Of a stretch of 64,000 nt of DNA, positions 38,097 through 46,982 are shown one piece after another. Position 1 is the stretch's first letter. Each line of letters begins with the position of its first letter. The notes beneath the pieces are model-generated. The model searched no databases and had not been told where the DNA came from. It saw nothing but the letters and a program-made list of their open reading frames with translations. Source of the stretch: Bacteroidales bacterium (GTDB lineage Bacteria > Bacteroidota > Bacteroidia > Bacteroidales > UBA932); NCBI GenBank assembly GCA_023667095.1, contig JAMPAT010000003.1:62001-126000 (forward strand), given 5' to 3'. The position numbers and the translations under genes are program-made.

Positions 38097-38669
38097 ATGA
38101 AACATTCATTGCCTACATTGCCATACGCACAGGATGCGCTCGCACCAGCCATGAGCGCAGAGACATTGGAATACCACTACGGTAAGCATCTGCAGACATA
38201 CATCGACAACCTCAACCGTATGATTGCAGGGACTGAATTCGAGAATATGCCGCTTGAAGACATTGTCAAGAAGTCAGATGGAAGCATATTCAACAATGCT
38301 GCCCAGACATGGAACCACACATTCTTCTTCGAAACCCTTTCACCTAAGCAGTCAGCCATGCCGGAAGTACTGGAAAAGAAACTGGCAGAAGGATTCGGGT
38401 CCGTAGATGCATTCAAGGAGGAATTTACAAAGACGGCCACAGGGATATTCGGTTCAGGATGGGCCTGGCTCGCAAAAGCCCCGGATGGAAAACTGAAGGT
38501 CCTTGCAGAAAGCGGGGCCGGGAACCCTATGGTAAATGGAATGGTTCCGTTGCTGACCCTTGATGTATGGGAACATGCCTACTATATTGACTACCGCAAC
38601 CGCCGTACAGACTTCATCAAGGAGTGGTGGAAACTTGTCGACTGGCGGAAAGTTGCCGACAGGCTATAG
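38097..38669 (+). CDS. sodB: superoxide dismutase (Fe/Mn family)
   Basis: SOD converts superoxide to hydrogen peroxide and oxygen. The four metal ligands are present: His in EYHYGKHLQTY, His in AAQTWNHTFFF, and Asp and His in LDVWEHAYYIDY. The AAQTWNHTFFFE segment is typical of iron or cambialistic enzymes of anaerobic Bacteroidales. The length is 190 residues. It ends just before a strong terminator. Confidence 0.95.
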   Translation: MKHSLPTLPYAQDALAPAMSAETLEYHYGKHLQTYIDNLNRMIAGTEFENMPLEDIVKKSDGSIFNNAAQTWNHTFFFETLSPKQSAMPEVLEKKLAEGFGSVDAFKEEFTKTATGIFGSGWAWLAKAPDGKLKVLAESGAGNPMVNGMVPLLTLDVWEHAYYIDYRNRRTDFIKEWWKLVDWRKVADRL

Positions 38670-38702
38670 AAAAAGGCTGGCTCCGACGGGGCCAGCCTTT
38701 TT
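38670..38702. terminator. bidirectional terminator between sodB and pgk
   Basis: AAAAAGGCTGGC and GCCAGCCTTTTT form a perfect 12-base-pair stem with A and T tracts at its base, usable from both directions. Confidence 0.88.
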
Positions 38703-38720
38703 CTATGTAATCAGCTATGA

Positions 38721-39974
38721 TTACTCACGTATTGCAGCGATACCAGGAAGCTCTATACCTTCAAGGTACTCAAGCATTGCTCCACCGCCTGTTGAAACAT
38801 AGCTTACCTTCTTTGCGAAGCCCATCTGTGTAACGGCAGCTACAGAGTCGCCACCACCTACGAGGGTGAATGCCCCGTTCTCTGTTGCCTTTGCAAGCAT
38901 TTCGGCAACCTTGTTGGTTCCCTTCGCGAATGCCGGAATCTCAAACACACCTACAGGACCGTTCCAGAGGATAGTCTTTGATTTCATGATTACATCCTCC
39001 CACATTGCAAGTGTACTTGGAGCTGCGTCTACTCCCTCCCAGTCATCCGGAATCTCCCTGTTGGAGCAGATCTTGGTGTTTGCATCATTGGAGAATCCGT
39101 CTGCTATGACAACCTCCTTTGAGAGATAAAGCTTTACGCCTTTCTCCTCTGCCTTCTTCATGATATTGAGGGCAAGGTCCATCTGGTCGTTCTCACAGAG
39201 TGAAAGTCCAATCTTTCCGCCCTGTGCCTTGATGAAGGTATAGACCATTCCGCCACCGATGATCATGTTGTCCACTACATCGAAAAGGTGCTCGATGATA
39301 CCGATCTTAGAAGAAACCTTTGCACCGCCGATGATTGCAGTCACAGGGTGCTCCGGAGTCTTGAGGACACGGTCGATAGCCTTGATCTCGCCTTCCATGA
39401 CATATCCGAACATCTTGTCATCCGGGAAATATTTTGCGATAAGGGCTGTTGAAGCATGTGCACGGTGAGCTGTACCGAACGCATCGTTGATATAGCAGTC
39501 TGCGTATGAAGCAAGCTTCGCAACGAACTTCTTCTGGCTTTCCTTGACAGCAGCCTTTGCAGCCTTCTTCTCCTCGTCTGTAGCATCCTCGGCAAGTCCC
39601 CTTGGCTTGCCTTCCTCCTCTGCATAGAAGCGGAGGTTCTCAAGAATAAGCACTTCTCCTGGCTTGAGTGAAGCCACCTGTTCGTCAGCGTTCTGGCAGT
39701 CATCAGCGAATTTCACAGGTACTCCGAGAAGCTCCTGTACACGGCTGATGATGTGCTTGAGGGAGAACTTGTCTGTAACTCCCTTTGGACGTCCGAGGTG
39801 AGACATGATAATGAGGGAACCGCCTTTTTCCAGTACCTTCTTGAGGGTAGGGATTGCAGCCCTGATACGGGTGTCGTCAGTAATCTCCATCTTCTCGTTG
39901 AGAGGAACGTTGAAGTCTACGCGGACGATTGCTTTCTTACCGGTAAAATCGTAAGTGTCAATACTCTGTTGCAT
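38721..39974 (-). CDS. pgk: phosphoglycerate kinase
   Basis: PGK makes ATP from 1,3-bisphosphoglycerate in glycolysis. The N-terminal [13 protein letters not shown] and SHLGRPKG substrate-binding segments, the hinge and the nucleotide site [13 protein letters not shown] near the C terminus are intact. The length is 417 residues, normal for the family. Candidate -7 elements lie upstream on the minus strand (CAAAATTA and CAAATTTA read on the plus strand at 40058-40074), but without a clear -33 partner. Confidence 0.96.
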   Translation of the reverse strand: MQQSIDTYDFTGKKAIVRVDFNVPLNEKMEITDDTRIRAAIPTLKKVLEKGGSLIIMSHLGRPKGVTDKFSLKHIISRVQELLGVPVKFADDCQNADEQVASLKPGEVLILENLRFYAEEEGKPRGLAEDATDEEKKAAKAAVKESQKKFVAKLASYADCYINDAFGTAHRAHASTALIAKYFPDDKMFGYVMEGEIKAIDRVLKTPEHPVTAIIGGAKVSSKIGIIEHLFDVVDNMIIGGGMVYTFIKAQGGKIGLSLCENDQMDLALNIMKKAEEKGVKLYLSKEVVIADGFSNDANTKICSNREIPDDWEGVDAAPSTLAMWEDVIMKSKTILWNGPVGVFEIPAFAKGTNKVAEMLAKATENGAFTLVGGGDSVAAVTQMGFAKKVSYVSTGGGAMLEYLEGIELPGIAAIRE

Positions 39975-40094
39975 AATCTAAATATTTTAAATCTATAGTA
40001 ATTCCTGTTTTCCTGCCTTAATGTGCCAGGCCATTGCCACGGCACACAAAGCTGTTGCAAAATTAGCAAATTTATCGGATTTTTCTGAATTTAT

Positions 40095-40126
40095 TTTGCA
40101 AAATCCAAAACAGCTTCTTACATTTG
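40095..40126 (+). promoter_or_regulatory. metK promoter
   Basis: TTTG (40095-40098) and TACATTTG (40119-40126) match the Bacteroidetes consensus exactly, with 20 bases between them. Expected initiation near 40133 places the start immediately upstream of the SAM-II-like aptamer. Confidence 0.7.
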
Positions 40127-40141
40127 CAGTCCGAAAATAAA

Positions 40142-40187
40142 TGTGGAGAGATTTGGCTGCTTGCAACCACACAAAAAAATGCTAAAA
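40142..40187 (+). promoter_or_regulatory. SAM-II-type riboswitch aptamer upstream of metK
   Basis: The segment has the SAM-II layout. P1 is TGTGG (40142-40146) paired with CCACA (40167-40171). The loop carries GATTT and GCTTGCA, and the 3' strand is AAATGCTAAA (40177-40186), which can pair back with the loop (ATTT 40151-40154 with AAAT) to form the H-type pseudoknot. These conserved blocks match the SAM-II (SAM-alpha) class known upstream of methionine and SAM genes in Alphaproteobacteria and Bacteroidetes. Its position just before metK fits SAM feedback. Confidence 0.75.
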
Positions 40188-40211
40188 TTCGATATATAGG
40201 TTTTGTGTTTG

Positions 40212-40240
40212 CTCCGCATACTTGTATGCCGGAGTTTTTT
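40212..40240 (+). terminator. riboswitch-controlled terminator before metK
   Basis: CTCCG-CATA and TATG-C-CGGAG form a nine-base-pair stem with a tetraloop and one bulged C, followed by six T residues. It lies 24 bases after the aptamer and 13 bases before the metK ATG, so it can act as the expression platform or block translation directly. Confidence 0.7.
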
Positions 40241-40252
40241 ATTGTATAGTAT

Positions 40253-41572
40253 ATGAACTACTTATTTACTTCAGAATCGGTGTCTGAGGGACACCCGGAC
40301 AAGGTATCGGACCAGATTTCCGATGCAATACTTGACGAATTCCTGCGCCAGGACCCTGAGGCGAAGGTAGCATGCGAGACATTCTGCAGCACAGGGCTTG
40401 TAGTCATCGGCGGAGAGGTACGCTCGGAAGACGCATACGTTGACATACAGACTGTCGCCCGCCGTGTAATCAACAGGATAGGCTACAACAAGGCCGAATA
40501 TATGTTTGACGGCAACTCCTGCGGAGTACTTTCCGCCCTCCATGAGCAGAGTGCGGACATCAACAGGGGCGTTGTCGTTGCAGACCCTGACGAACAGGGG
40601 GCCGGTGACCAGGGAATGATGTTCGGATATGCTTGCCGTGACACGGAGGAATACATGCCCCTGCCGCTTGCACTTTCACATCTTGCTCTCCAGGTACTTG
40701 CAAAAATCCGCAAGGAGACTCCCGAGAAGATGCCATATCTGCGTCCGGACTCAAAGTCCCAGTTCACGATAGAGTATGACGGAAAGACAAACAGGCCGGC
40801 AAGGATACACACCATTGTAATTTCGACCCAGCATGACAATTTCGTTGCACAGGAGCTGGGAGAGATAGACTATGAATCTGCTGTGAGGGAGTTCGGGCAG
40901 GAGCGCGTGGATGCTGCAATGCAGGCAAAGATCAGGAAAGACGTACAGGAAATCCTGATTCCGGCAATTATAGAGGAACTTGACGAACAGACAGCACAGC
41001 TGTTCAAGGGCGACTATATCCTTCATGTCAACCCGACAGGTAAATTCGTTATCGGAGGACCTCACGGCGACACAGGACTGACCGGACGCAAAATCATAGT
41101 AGATACCTACGGTGGCAAGGGAGCACACGGAGGCGGAGCATTCTCCGGCAAGGATCCGTCAAAGGTTGACCGCTCAGCAGCATACGCTGCAAGGTACATA
41201 GCGAAGAACCTGGTTGCAGCCGGAGTGGCAGATGAGATTCTTGTACAGATTTCCTACGCAATCGGTGTGGCACGCCCGGTCAGCATATTTGTAAACACCT
41301 ACGGAACTGCCGCTAATGGACTAAGCGATGCATTTATTGCCGAAAAAATCAACACCATATTCGACCTGCGACCTGCAAAGATTATCGAAAAGTTCCAGCT
41401 CAAGAAGCCTATCTATGAGCCAACTGCAGCATACGGGCATGTAGGAAGAAAGCCATACAGGGAGACTGTTGAAATCATAAGGCACGGACAGAAGTCACAC
41501 GAGGAGGTACAGTTCTTCGGATGGGAGCTTCTTGATTCCGTAGAAATCGTAAAGAAAGAATTCGGGCTATAG
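40253..41572 (+). CDS. metK: S-adenosylmethionine synthetase
   Basis: MetK makes SAM from methionine and ATP. The N-terminal motif [20 protein letters not shown], the central [12 protein letters not shown] and the C-terminal [19 protein letters not shown] are conserved. The length is 439 residues; family members of about 385-430 are usual, and the excess here lies in short insertions. The upstream aptamer and terminator suggest that the enzyme is repressed by its own product. Confidence 0.97.
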   Translation: MNYLFTSESVSEGHPDKVSDQISDAILDEFLRQDPEAKVACETFCSTGLVVIGGEVRSEDAYVDIQTVARRVINRIGYNKAEYMFDGNSCGVLSALHEQSADINRGVVVADPDEQGAGDQGMMFGYACRDTEEYMPLPLALSHLALQVLAKIRKETPEKMPYLRPDSKSQFTIEYDGKTNRPARIHTIVISTQHDNFVAQELGEIDYESAVREFGQERVDAAMQAKIRKDVQEILIPAIIEELDEQTAQLFKGDYILHVNPTGKFVIGGPHGDTGLTGRKIIVDTYGGKGAHGGGAFSGKDPSKVDRSAAYAARYIAKNLVAAGVADEILVQISYAIGVARPVSIFVNTYGTAANGLSDAFIAEKINTIFDLRPAKIIEKFQLKKPIYEPTAAYGHVGRKPYRETVEIIRHGQKSHEEVQFFGWELLDSVEIVKKEFGL

Positions 41573-41657
41573 CCCTGATGCCCCTGGTATATAAACCGGA
41601 ATGGGCATAGTCAATAGATGCCAATTGAGGCGAGTACAATAGACCTCAACCAAATAT

Positions 41658-41713
41658 TTTACCCCTGCCAGTGTGAATCCTTTTTGGTATCACTTCATCC
41701 TGACAGGGGTAAA
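41658..41713. repeat. long imperfect inverted repeat after metK
   Basis: TTTACCCCTG (41658-41667) is exactly inverted as CAGGGGTAAA (41704-41713), with extra inner pairing (GTGA and TCAC). A smaller hairpin, ATGCCC / GGGCAT, lies at 41578-41608. They occupy the 160-base convergent gap and may stop transcription or stabilise both 3' ends; neither has a long T run. Confidence 0.55.
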
Positions 41714-41733
41714 TTTCAGTTTATTTTCAACCT

Positions 41734-42576
41734 CTATAGACTGAATGTATATGTAAATCCGACTCCTGCAAAATAAGAATCCTTCAAGAAAAGATAATCG
41801 GCATATCCTGTAGCAGAGGCAGGATCCTTTTTCTGCTTTCCGTTTGAATTGAAGTCTATGTCAAGGTCATAGCACAGGTCCGCCACTACAAAGAAATCTA
41901 TAATATTTTTCCTGTTGATCTTGTATTCTGAACCAAGTTTGAAACGTACCCTGCTGAAATAGAAGTCATTGTATTTTGGCTCCGGGTTGCTCCATCGCCC
42001 GCTCTTCGGATCACACACAAAATTTTTCGGATTTACCCCATTCAGGACAAACTTTGCCTCTGCTGAAAAATACGGCTTGAAAGGGCTGCGTGGAATGTCA
42101 TAAGACGTCTTGAGCCTTGTCTTCAATGTCCATGCAGTCTGAGGAGACTGGAAAAGATTTACTGAATCTGCACGGTATGTCGCCTGCACCCTTTCACGCA
42201 AGGAAATTTTCCATCTGCCAAGCTTCACACTTTCAGTAAGTGCCACAGAGCCCCTGTGACGGAGCCCCCACCCTTTCGTTTCAGAATTGTTTGCGACAAG
42301 GGCATAGCTGAGACCGGCCTTAAGCCATGGAAACACCTTGTATTCAGCTCCGACTGTAGTATAGAACCTGTTGACATGGCAGAAATTGTCATTGAGCCTC
42401 ATCTCTTCCTCCAATGACAGGACCAGCTTCTTATGCGCGAGGCTCTTGTCTATCCCGACCGTAAAATGCCCGCCTGTCTCAAATTCAGGGTCAGTTTCCG
42501 TATAGTTGAGCTGCTGTGCAATTGCTGCAGACGGGAGCAGCATTGCCAGAGATATAAGAATTTTCCTAATTGACAT
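41734..42576 (-). CDS. outer-membrane beta-barrel protein (DUF2490-like)
   Basis: The signal peptide (MSIRKILISLAMLLPSAAIAQ) is followed by alternating strands with aromatic ends and a C-terminal GVGFTYTFSL, typical of a small outer-membrane barrel of the DUF2490 type. The start MSIRK gives 280 residues and overlaps the preceding gene by 11 bases. It is the last gene of an operon with a polyphosphate polymerase, so it may act in envelope export or anchoring; that is inference. Confidence 0.72.
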   Translation of the reverse strand: MSIRKILISLAMLLPSAAIAQQLNYTETDPEFETGGHFTVGIDKSLAHKKLVLSLEEEMRLNDNFCHVNRFYTTVGAEYKVFPWLKAGLSYALVANNSETKGWGLRHRGSVALTESVKLGRWKISLRERVQATYRADSVNLFQSPQTAWTLKTRLKTSYDIPRSPFKPYFSAEAKFVLNGVNPKNFVCDPKSGRWSNPEPKYNDFYFSRVRFKLGSEYKINRKNIIDFFVVADLCYDLDIDFNSNGKQKKDPASATGYADYLFLKDSYFAGVGFTYTFSL

Positions 42577-43405
42577 AGTCCTTGGCTTTTGTAAGTGTAT
42601 CAATTGTATTGTTCTCGTCCTTCCCGAGAGTATAGTAGACCTTGATGAATGCCGAATCCTTCAGGAAATCCACATGTCCTATCTCTATATTGTCCACCTT
42701 AAGCCCAAGACGTCTTTCAAGGTCGGCAACAAGTTCTGCACGACGCTCCGGAACAATCAGGTCGATACGGTCATAGAGCACCAGCTTTGTAGAAGTATGC
42801 TTTGCAACGGCACTGCATTCAAGGGCCCATAGAAGTACTATCACGATAAGGTTCGTGACTGCAAGGATCCCGAAATCCGGCCATGAAAGGACATAGTGCG
42901 GATTGCTTCCGCCTTCTCCCACAAGCCTGTAGATCGATGAGAGTCCATTGATTGCAGCAATTGCAATTATGACAAACATATATGTCATCTCACGGATAGG
43001 CACAGTTTCGGTACGGTAGCGTATGACGCCGAAAATGGCGAAAAGCCCGAGTGTCAGACCTATACCTATCTCGACATTGCCCATCATATAGAGCATCATC
43101 AGCATGGCTGAAGAGAATACCATGAAAGTAAAGTAGTAGTCACGCCTGCGGCTCTTCCTGTAATAGAAGAACTGGACTATCACCCAGCACACGACCAGAT
43201 TCACAAGGAATCTCAGCGCAAGCTCAGTAAAGCTCTGGAGGGGTGTCTTCATTGCATCTACAATTGAAGCAACATCCATGAATTCCTCATCCTCCAGCTG
43301 CATTGCCCCAAACGATGCCACATCATCCACCGGAATATCCTGCGCATACCCTGATCCAAAGGCAAGCGCAAGGAAAAAAATCACAATTGTCAGTATCCTT
43401 TTCAT
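42566..43405 (-). CDS. DUF4956 family membrane protein
   Basis: The 279-residue protein has an N-terminal signal-like segment ending near SGYAQ, an external stretch of about 40 residues, then four membrane helices (from LALRFLVNLVVCWVIVQF to about VIVLLWALE) and a C-terminal soluble domain with YDRIDLIVPERRAELVADLERRLG. The segment GLFAIFGVIRYRTETVPIREMTYMF is the DUF4956 signature. Members are repeatedly found beside VTC-domain genes; here it overlaps the VTC gene by four bases (ATGA). Confidence 0.8.
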   Translation of the reverse strand: MKRILTIVIFFLALAFGSGYAQDIPVDDVASFGAMQLEDEEFMDVASIVDAMKTPLQSFTELALRFLVNLVVCWVIVQFFYYRKSRRRDYYFTFMVFSSAMLMMLYMMGNVEIGIGLTLGLFAIFGVIRYRTETVPIREMTYMFVIIAIAAINGLSSIYRLVGEGGSNPHYVLSWPDFGILAVTNLIVIVLLWALECSAVAKHTSTKLVLYDRIDLIVPERRAELVADLERRLGLKVDNIEIGHVDFLKDSAFIKVYYTLGKDENNTIDTLTKAKDYVN

Positions 43406-44196
43406 ATCTCAATCTTTATCTTTTGTCCTGTAATCTTTTCTATCATCCTCACCTTTGTACGGAAACGGCTGGACTTTGCAGCAGGATTGGTAAGGGTTGT
43501 ACCGATGCAGTACTTGCTTACCCGGACCGGTTTCACCCTCAGGTCAAGGAGAATGTTCTTCATCTCGGAATATGCCCTGCCGTCCTGCTTCAGTTCAATT
43601 ATGACTGCGGGTCCGAGTTCAGCATTTATGTCAGTGTCATGGTTGACAAAGCGCAGGGAGGTATCAATGGTAAGGCGTTCAGTCATGGCCCTGTTCACAA
43701 GTGTAATGCGGCGGAAGACAGTCTCCATCCTTGGTTTCAGCATTTCAACTGTAAAGTCAGACCTGGAGGAAAGGAATGCAGCTGCTTCACTGTTGCCACG
43801 GAAATCCAGGAAGTCGCATGAAGGAATCTCCACACGTTTTTTCTTTGTCCTGCCTTTATTGTTCTTATGCTTTATTTCAAGGAAGGTTATCCCTGACTGT
43901 ACATAGACCCTTGTACGCACCTTCTGCCGCACAAGCCTGCGGTTGTGGTGGTCAGTGAACATTTTAAGGGATTCCGTATCGTAATACATTGAATTATATG
44001 GGCAAATCACCGCTCCATCGACTTCAAGCGCCCGATACCCATGCATGGCAGCCTGCTCCAGCAGCTTCTCCAACACTACAACGTTTGTAAGATATTTGGA
44101 ATCAATCCTGTTCATCAGCTTTATGCTGTCCATTTCATCAAGATGGATTCTCCCTATCCTGCCCCACACATCTAATCTGTCAACAACTGCATCCAT
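43402..44196 (-). CDS. VTC-domain polyphosphate polymerase
   Basis: The 264-residue protein fits the VTC domain, the catalytic tunnel that builds polyphosphate from ATP. Visible features are RIDSKYLTN at the entrance, the YYDTESLKMFTDHHNRR segment, the basic strand RQKVRTRVYV, the LEIKHKNNKG strand with K-rich KKKRVEI, and the metal-linked glutamate in VIIELKQDG. In yeast Vtc4 the equivalent residues bind phosphates and Mn2+. Substrate and product here are inferred. There is no signal peptide, so it acts at the cytoplasmic face, probably with the DUF4956 protein. Confidence 0.82.
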   Translation of the reverse strand: MDAVVDRLDVWGRIGRIHLDEMDSIKLMNRIDSKYLTNVVVLEKLLEQAAMHGYRALEVDGAVICPYNSMYYDTESLKMFTDHHNRRLVRQKVRTRVYVQSGITFLEIKHKNNKGRTKKKRVEIPSCDFLDFRGNSEAAAFLSSRSDFTVEMLKPRMETVFRRITLVNRAMTERLTIDTSLRFVNHDTDINAELGPAVIIELKQDGRAYSEMKNILLDLRVKPVRVSKYCIGTTLTNPAAKSSRFRTKVRMIEKITGQKIKIEI

Positions 44197-44202
44197 AGAG
44201 AA

Positions 44203-44619
44203 TTATTCCTGATCTTCAGTAATATATTCAAATACTTTCATCACGACAAGCTTACCCTTGGCATCGTATGTGTACTGGACCTTTTTGCGCCCGAATTCAT
44301 TGTACTCGAATTTCTTGATACTTACAAGCCTGTTTCTTTCATCATACGCCATCTCACGCGATACCTTGCCGTCTGCCCCATATTCATATTTCTTGGTCCA
44401 TTTCAATCCAGACGAACCATATTCACGCTCCTCTATCTTCTTCCCTTCAGGACTATAGATGGATATATGGTCAAGAACTTTCTGGGTAGTCCCCGCCCTG
44501 GTATTCCATTCCTTGATGACAAGGTTCTTCTTGTTGATTTTCTGCCGCGCATCCTGCTCCTGCGCCAGAGATGCCAATGCTGGCAGCAACATCAAAAATA
44601 TAATTAATGTCCTTTTCAT
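44203..44619 (-). CDS. secreted protein with YD-like repeats
   Basis: After a signal peptide (cleaved near LASLAQEQ) the 138-residue protein is built of beta-hairpin repeats with tyrosine pairs: WTKKYEYGADGKVSREM, SIKKFEYNEFGRKKVQ and YTYDAKGKLVVMKVFEY. Such repeats resemble YD/RHS or YwqK-like units that make beta-sheets. It is the first gene of the operon and lies six bases before the VTC gene. Its role is unknown. Confidence 0.7.
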   Translation of the reverse strand: MKRTLIIFLMLLPALASLAQEQDARQKINKKNLVIKEWNTRAGTTQKVLDHISIYSPEGKKIEEREYGSSGLKWTKKYEYGADGKVSREMAYDERNRLVSIKKFEYNEFGRKKVQYTYDAKGKLVVMKVFEYITEDQE

Positions 44620-44692
44620 ACCTATCGATTATATTGTTATGGACTTGTACCCTCCCTCCCCCTTTGTCGTATGCAGCAGTTACTGCAAGACA

Positions 44693-44723
44693 CAAAGCTA
44701 TTCACCAAGGCAAGAAGGTCAAG
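44693..44723 (-). promoter_or_regulatory. promoter of the polyphosphate operon
   Basis: On the minus strand CTTG (44720-44723, one mismatch to TTTG) is followed after 19 bases by an exact TAGCTTTG (44693-44700). The leader to the ATG at 44619 would be about 65 bases. Confidence 0.55.
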
Positions 44724-44832
44724 TGTCACTATCAATTTTTTAATATGCAACGTTTCTTAATATCAAAATCCTACAAATTTAACACTTATTGCAATAATTT
44801 CCTACAGGGAAGCAACAAATAGCAATCAGGCA

Positions 44833-44871
44833 CAAAAAAATAAGCCAGCAAGGAACAAAGTCCTCACTGGC
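44833..44871 (-). terminator. terminator of the rplM-rpsI-rpsB-tsf operon
   Basis: On the minus strand GCCAG-(t)-GAGGA pairs with TCCTT-GCTGGC with a small loop, followed by TTATTTTTTTG. It follows the tsf stop by about 30 bases. Confidence 0.8.
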
Positions 44872-44900
44872 TCTATCACATTCGCCTTGACGGCTAATTG

Positions 44901-45896
44901 CTAGTCGTTGAGAGAAAGTCTCTTGAAGCAAAGGATCTTTGCCTCCTTGTCAGCAGCGGCAACAACATCCTTTACAGGAGTCTTGCCGTCGCCCATCTGG
45001 TAGCCCTGCTCCTCGAGAGTCTGCTCCTTGAAGAATTTCTGGAGACGGCCCTTTGCGATATTCTGCACCATCTGCTCCGGAAGGTTTGCTGCCTTCTCTG
45101 CAGAAACGGTCTTGATTATCTCACGGGCCTGCTCAGCCTGCTCCGGAGTAAGCCATCCCTTTGCTGTATTTGACTCGATGTGAGCCTCGCTGTCAACATG
45201 TGCAGGATTGATTCCTGCCTTGCTGAGAGCTGAGTCAACAGCTTTCTTCACAAGCTCTTCCTTAGTCTTGTCGACAGCGACCTTAAGTTCATTGTCAACA
45301 ACTTCCTGAGGACAGTCAGCTGCAGATACAGCCACAGGATTCATTGAAGCGACCTGCATAGCCACACCCTTTGCAACCTGCGCATCGAACTCCTTGCTGA
45401 ATCCGACAACTGAAGCAAGCTTGCCGTTAATCTTGTGGATATAGGCTGAAATGAAAGGAGCCTCGACAGTCTCGTAACCTACGATTACATGCTTCTCGCC
45501 TGTCTTTCCTGTCTGCTCTGTAACGGCAGCCTCGACAGTCCTTCCGTCAGCAAGTGTGCAAGCCTTGAGGGCATCAACATTTGCAGGGAAGTTAGCGATA
45601 GCAGTCTCAGCGATAGCCTCTGCAAGAGCCTGGAACTCGGCATTCTTTGAAACGAAGTCAGTCTCACATCCGAGAGCGACAACAATTGCCTTGTTTCCGT
45701 TGACCTTGGCAATTACAGCTCCTTCTGAAGTCTCGCGGTCAGCCCTCTTTGCTGCAACGAGCTTACCTTTCTCACGTATGATTTCCTGTGCCCTTGCGAA
45801 ATCGCCTTCAGCCTCTACAAGAGCCTTCTTGCAGTCCATCATTCCTGCGCCAGTCATTTGACGAAGCTTTGCAACGTCAGCTGCTTTAATTTCCAT
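44901..45896 (-). CDS. tsf: elongation factor Ts
   Basis: EF-Ts recycles EF-Tu by releasing GDP. The N-terminal UBA-like domain (VAKLRQMTGAGMMDCKKALVEAEGD) and the TDFVSKN motif (CETDFVSKNAEF) that contacts EF-Tu are intact. The length of 331 residues exceeds E. coli (283) but is usual for Bacteroidetes, the surplus being in the core subdomains. The gene ends the ribosomal operon. Confidence 0.96.
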   Translation of the reverse strand: MEIKAADVAKLRQMTGAGMMDCKKALVEAEGDFARAQEIIREKGKLVAAKRADRETSEGAVIAKVNGNKAIVVALGCETDFVSKNAEFQALAEAIAETAIANFPANVDALKACTLADGRTVEAAVTEQTGKTGEKHVIVGYETVEAPFISAYIHKINGKLASVVGFSKEFDAQVAKGVAMQVASMNPVAVSAADCPQEVVDNELKVAVDKTKEELVKKAVDSALSKAGINPAHVDSEAHIESNTAKGWLTPEQAEQAREIIKTVSAEKAANLPEQMVQNIAKGRLQKFFKEQTLEEQGYQMGDGKTPVKDVVAAADKEAKILCFKRLSLND

Positions 45897-45934
45897 TTTA
45901 ATCAGATTTGAATGTTAATACTTCCGGTACCGGA

Positions 45935-46771
45935 TTACTCAGCCTTTGCCTCTTCAGCAGCCTCTGCCTTTGGAGCCTCTGCTGCTGGAGCAGCCTCTTC
46001 AGCAGCCTTGCCGCCCTTGCGTGCACGGAGCTTCTTTCCAGAAGCCTGCTCGCTCTGCTCAGGAGCCTCTTTCTCCTTCTCCAGCTTCCTTTCGTTCAAT
46101 CCCTCATTGATTGCAGCGCAAAGGACATCCATGATGTATGAGATAGACTTTGCTGCATCATCATTTGCCGGAATCACATAATCAATCGGAGTAGGATCGC
46201 AACATGTATCAACCATAGCGATAACCGGTATGTTGAGACGGTTAGCCTCCTTTACGGCGTTCATCTCTTTCTGTACGTCCACTACGAAAAGTGCTGAAGG
46301 AAGACGGCTCAGGTCCTTGATTGAACCGAGGTTCTTCTCGAGCTTAGCCCTCTGACGGGTAATCTGGAGACGCTCACGCTTTGCGAGAGTGTCGAAAGTA
46401 CCATCCTCAATCATCTTGTCAATGGTATTCATCTTCTTGACAGCCTTGCGGATAGTCGGGAAGTTTGTAAGCATTCCGCCCGGCCATCTCTCTGTCACGT
46501 AAGGCATGTTTACAGATCCTGCCTTCTCAGCAACGATCTCCTTTGCCTGTTTCTTTGTAGCTACAAAAAGTACCTTGCGGCCAGAACGCGCAAACTGTTT
46601 GAGTACATCTGCAGCCTCATCAATCTTTACTATACTTTTATGCAGGTCGATGATGTGGATTCCGTTCTTCTGGTCGAAGATGTACGGTGCCATCTTAGGG
46701 TTCCACTTTCTCGCCAAGTGTCCAAAGTGAACACCTGCATCAAGCAATTCTTGGAAATTTGTTCTTGGCAT
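45935..46771 (-). CDS. rpsB: 30S ribosomal protein S2 with C-terminal extension
   Basis: The conserved S2 body is clear: FQELLDAGVHFGH at the N terminus, the YIFDQKNGIHIIDL segment, VTERWPGGMLTNF and VIPANDDAAKSI. About 55 further residues at the C terminus are Ala/Glu/Lys-rich (for example EEAAPAAEAPKAEAAEEAKAE) and are absent from E. coli S2 but are a common decoration in the phylum. It follows an unusually long gap after rpsI. Confidence 0.96.
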   Translation of the reverse strand: MPRTNFQELLDAGVHFGHLARKWNPKMAPYIFDQKNGIHIIDLHKSIVKIDEAADVLKQFARSGRKVLFVATKKQAKEIVAEKAGSVNMPYVTERWPGGMLTNFPTIRKAVKKMNTIDKMIEDGTFDTLAKRERLQITRQRAKLEKNLGSIKDLSRLPSALFVVDVQKEMNAVKEANRLNIPVIAMVDTCCDPTPIDYVIPANDDAAKSISYIMDVLCAAINEGLNERKLEKEKEAPEQSEQASGKKLRARKGGKAAEEAAPAAEAPKAEAAEEAKAE

Positions 46772-46982
46772 TTTCTTAATTGTTTGTTTGTTTTTAATTC
46801 CTTGCAGGCTTTTGCCATACCTGCAGGGCTCTTTTCTTCAATCCGGAGTAGCGGCGGTGCCGGTCTCCTGGATTTTCCGCAGCCTCGGCAATCGTCAGGC
46901 AGCTTCCCCCGGTTCACACCGGGAATGAAGGTCCAGAGATTTCGTACCGGACTGTGCAATCCTGTAAATCAGTCGGCAAATA
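46772..46982 (-). promoter_or_regulatory. structured leader of rpsB
   Basis: This 211-base gap inside the ribosomal operon contains no gene. Read on the minus strand it has a perfect hairpin CCCGGT-GTGA-ACCGGG (46908-46923) with a GNRA-type loop and a second stem CTGCAGG / CCTGCAAG nearer to the rpsB start, plus an A-rich stretch before the ATG. This is the type of layout seen in autoregulatory ribosomal-protein leaders; S2 binding is inferred, not shown. Confidence 0.45.
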
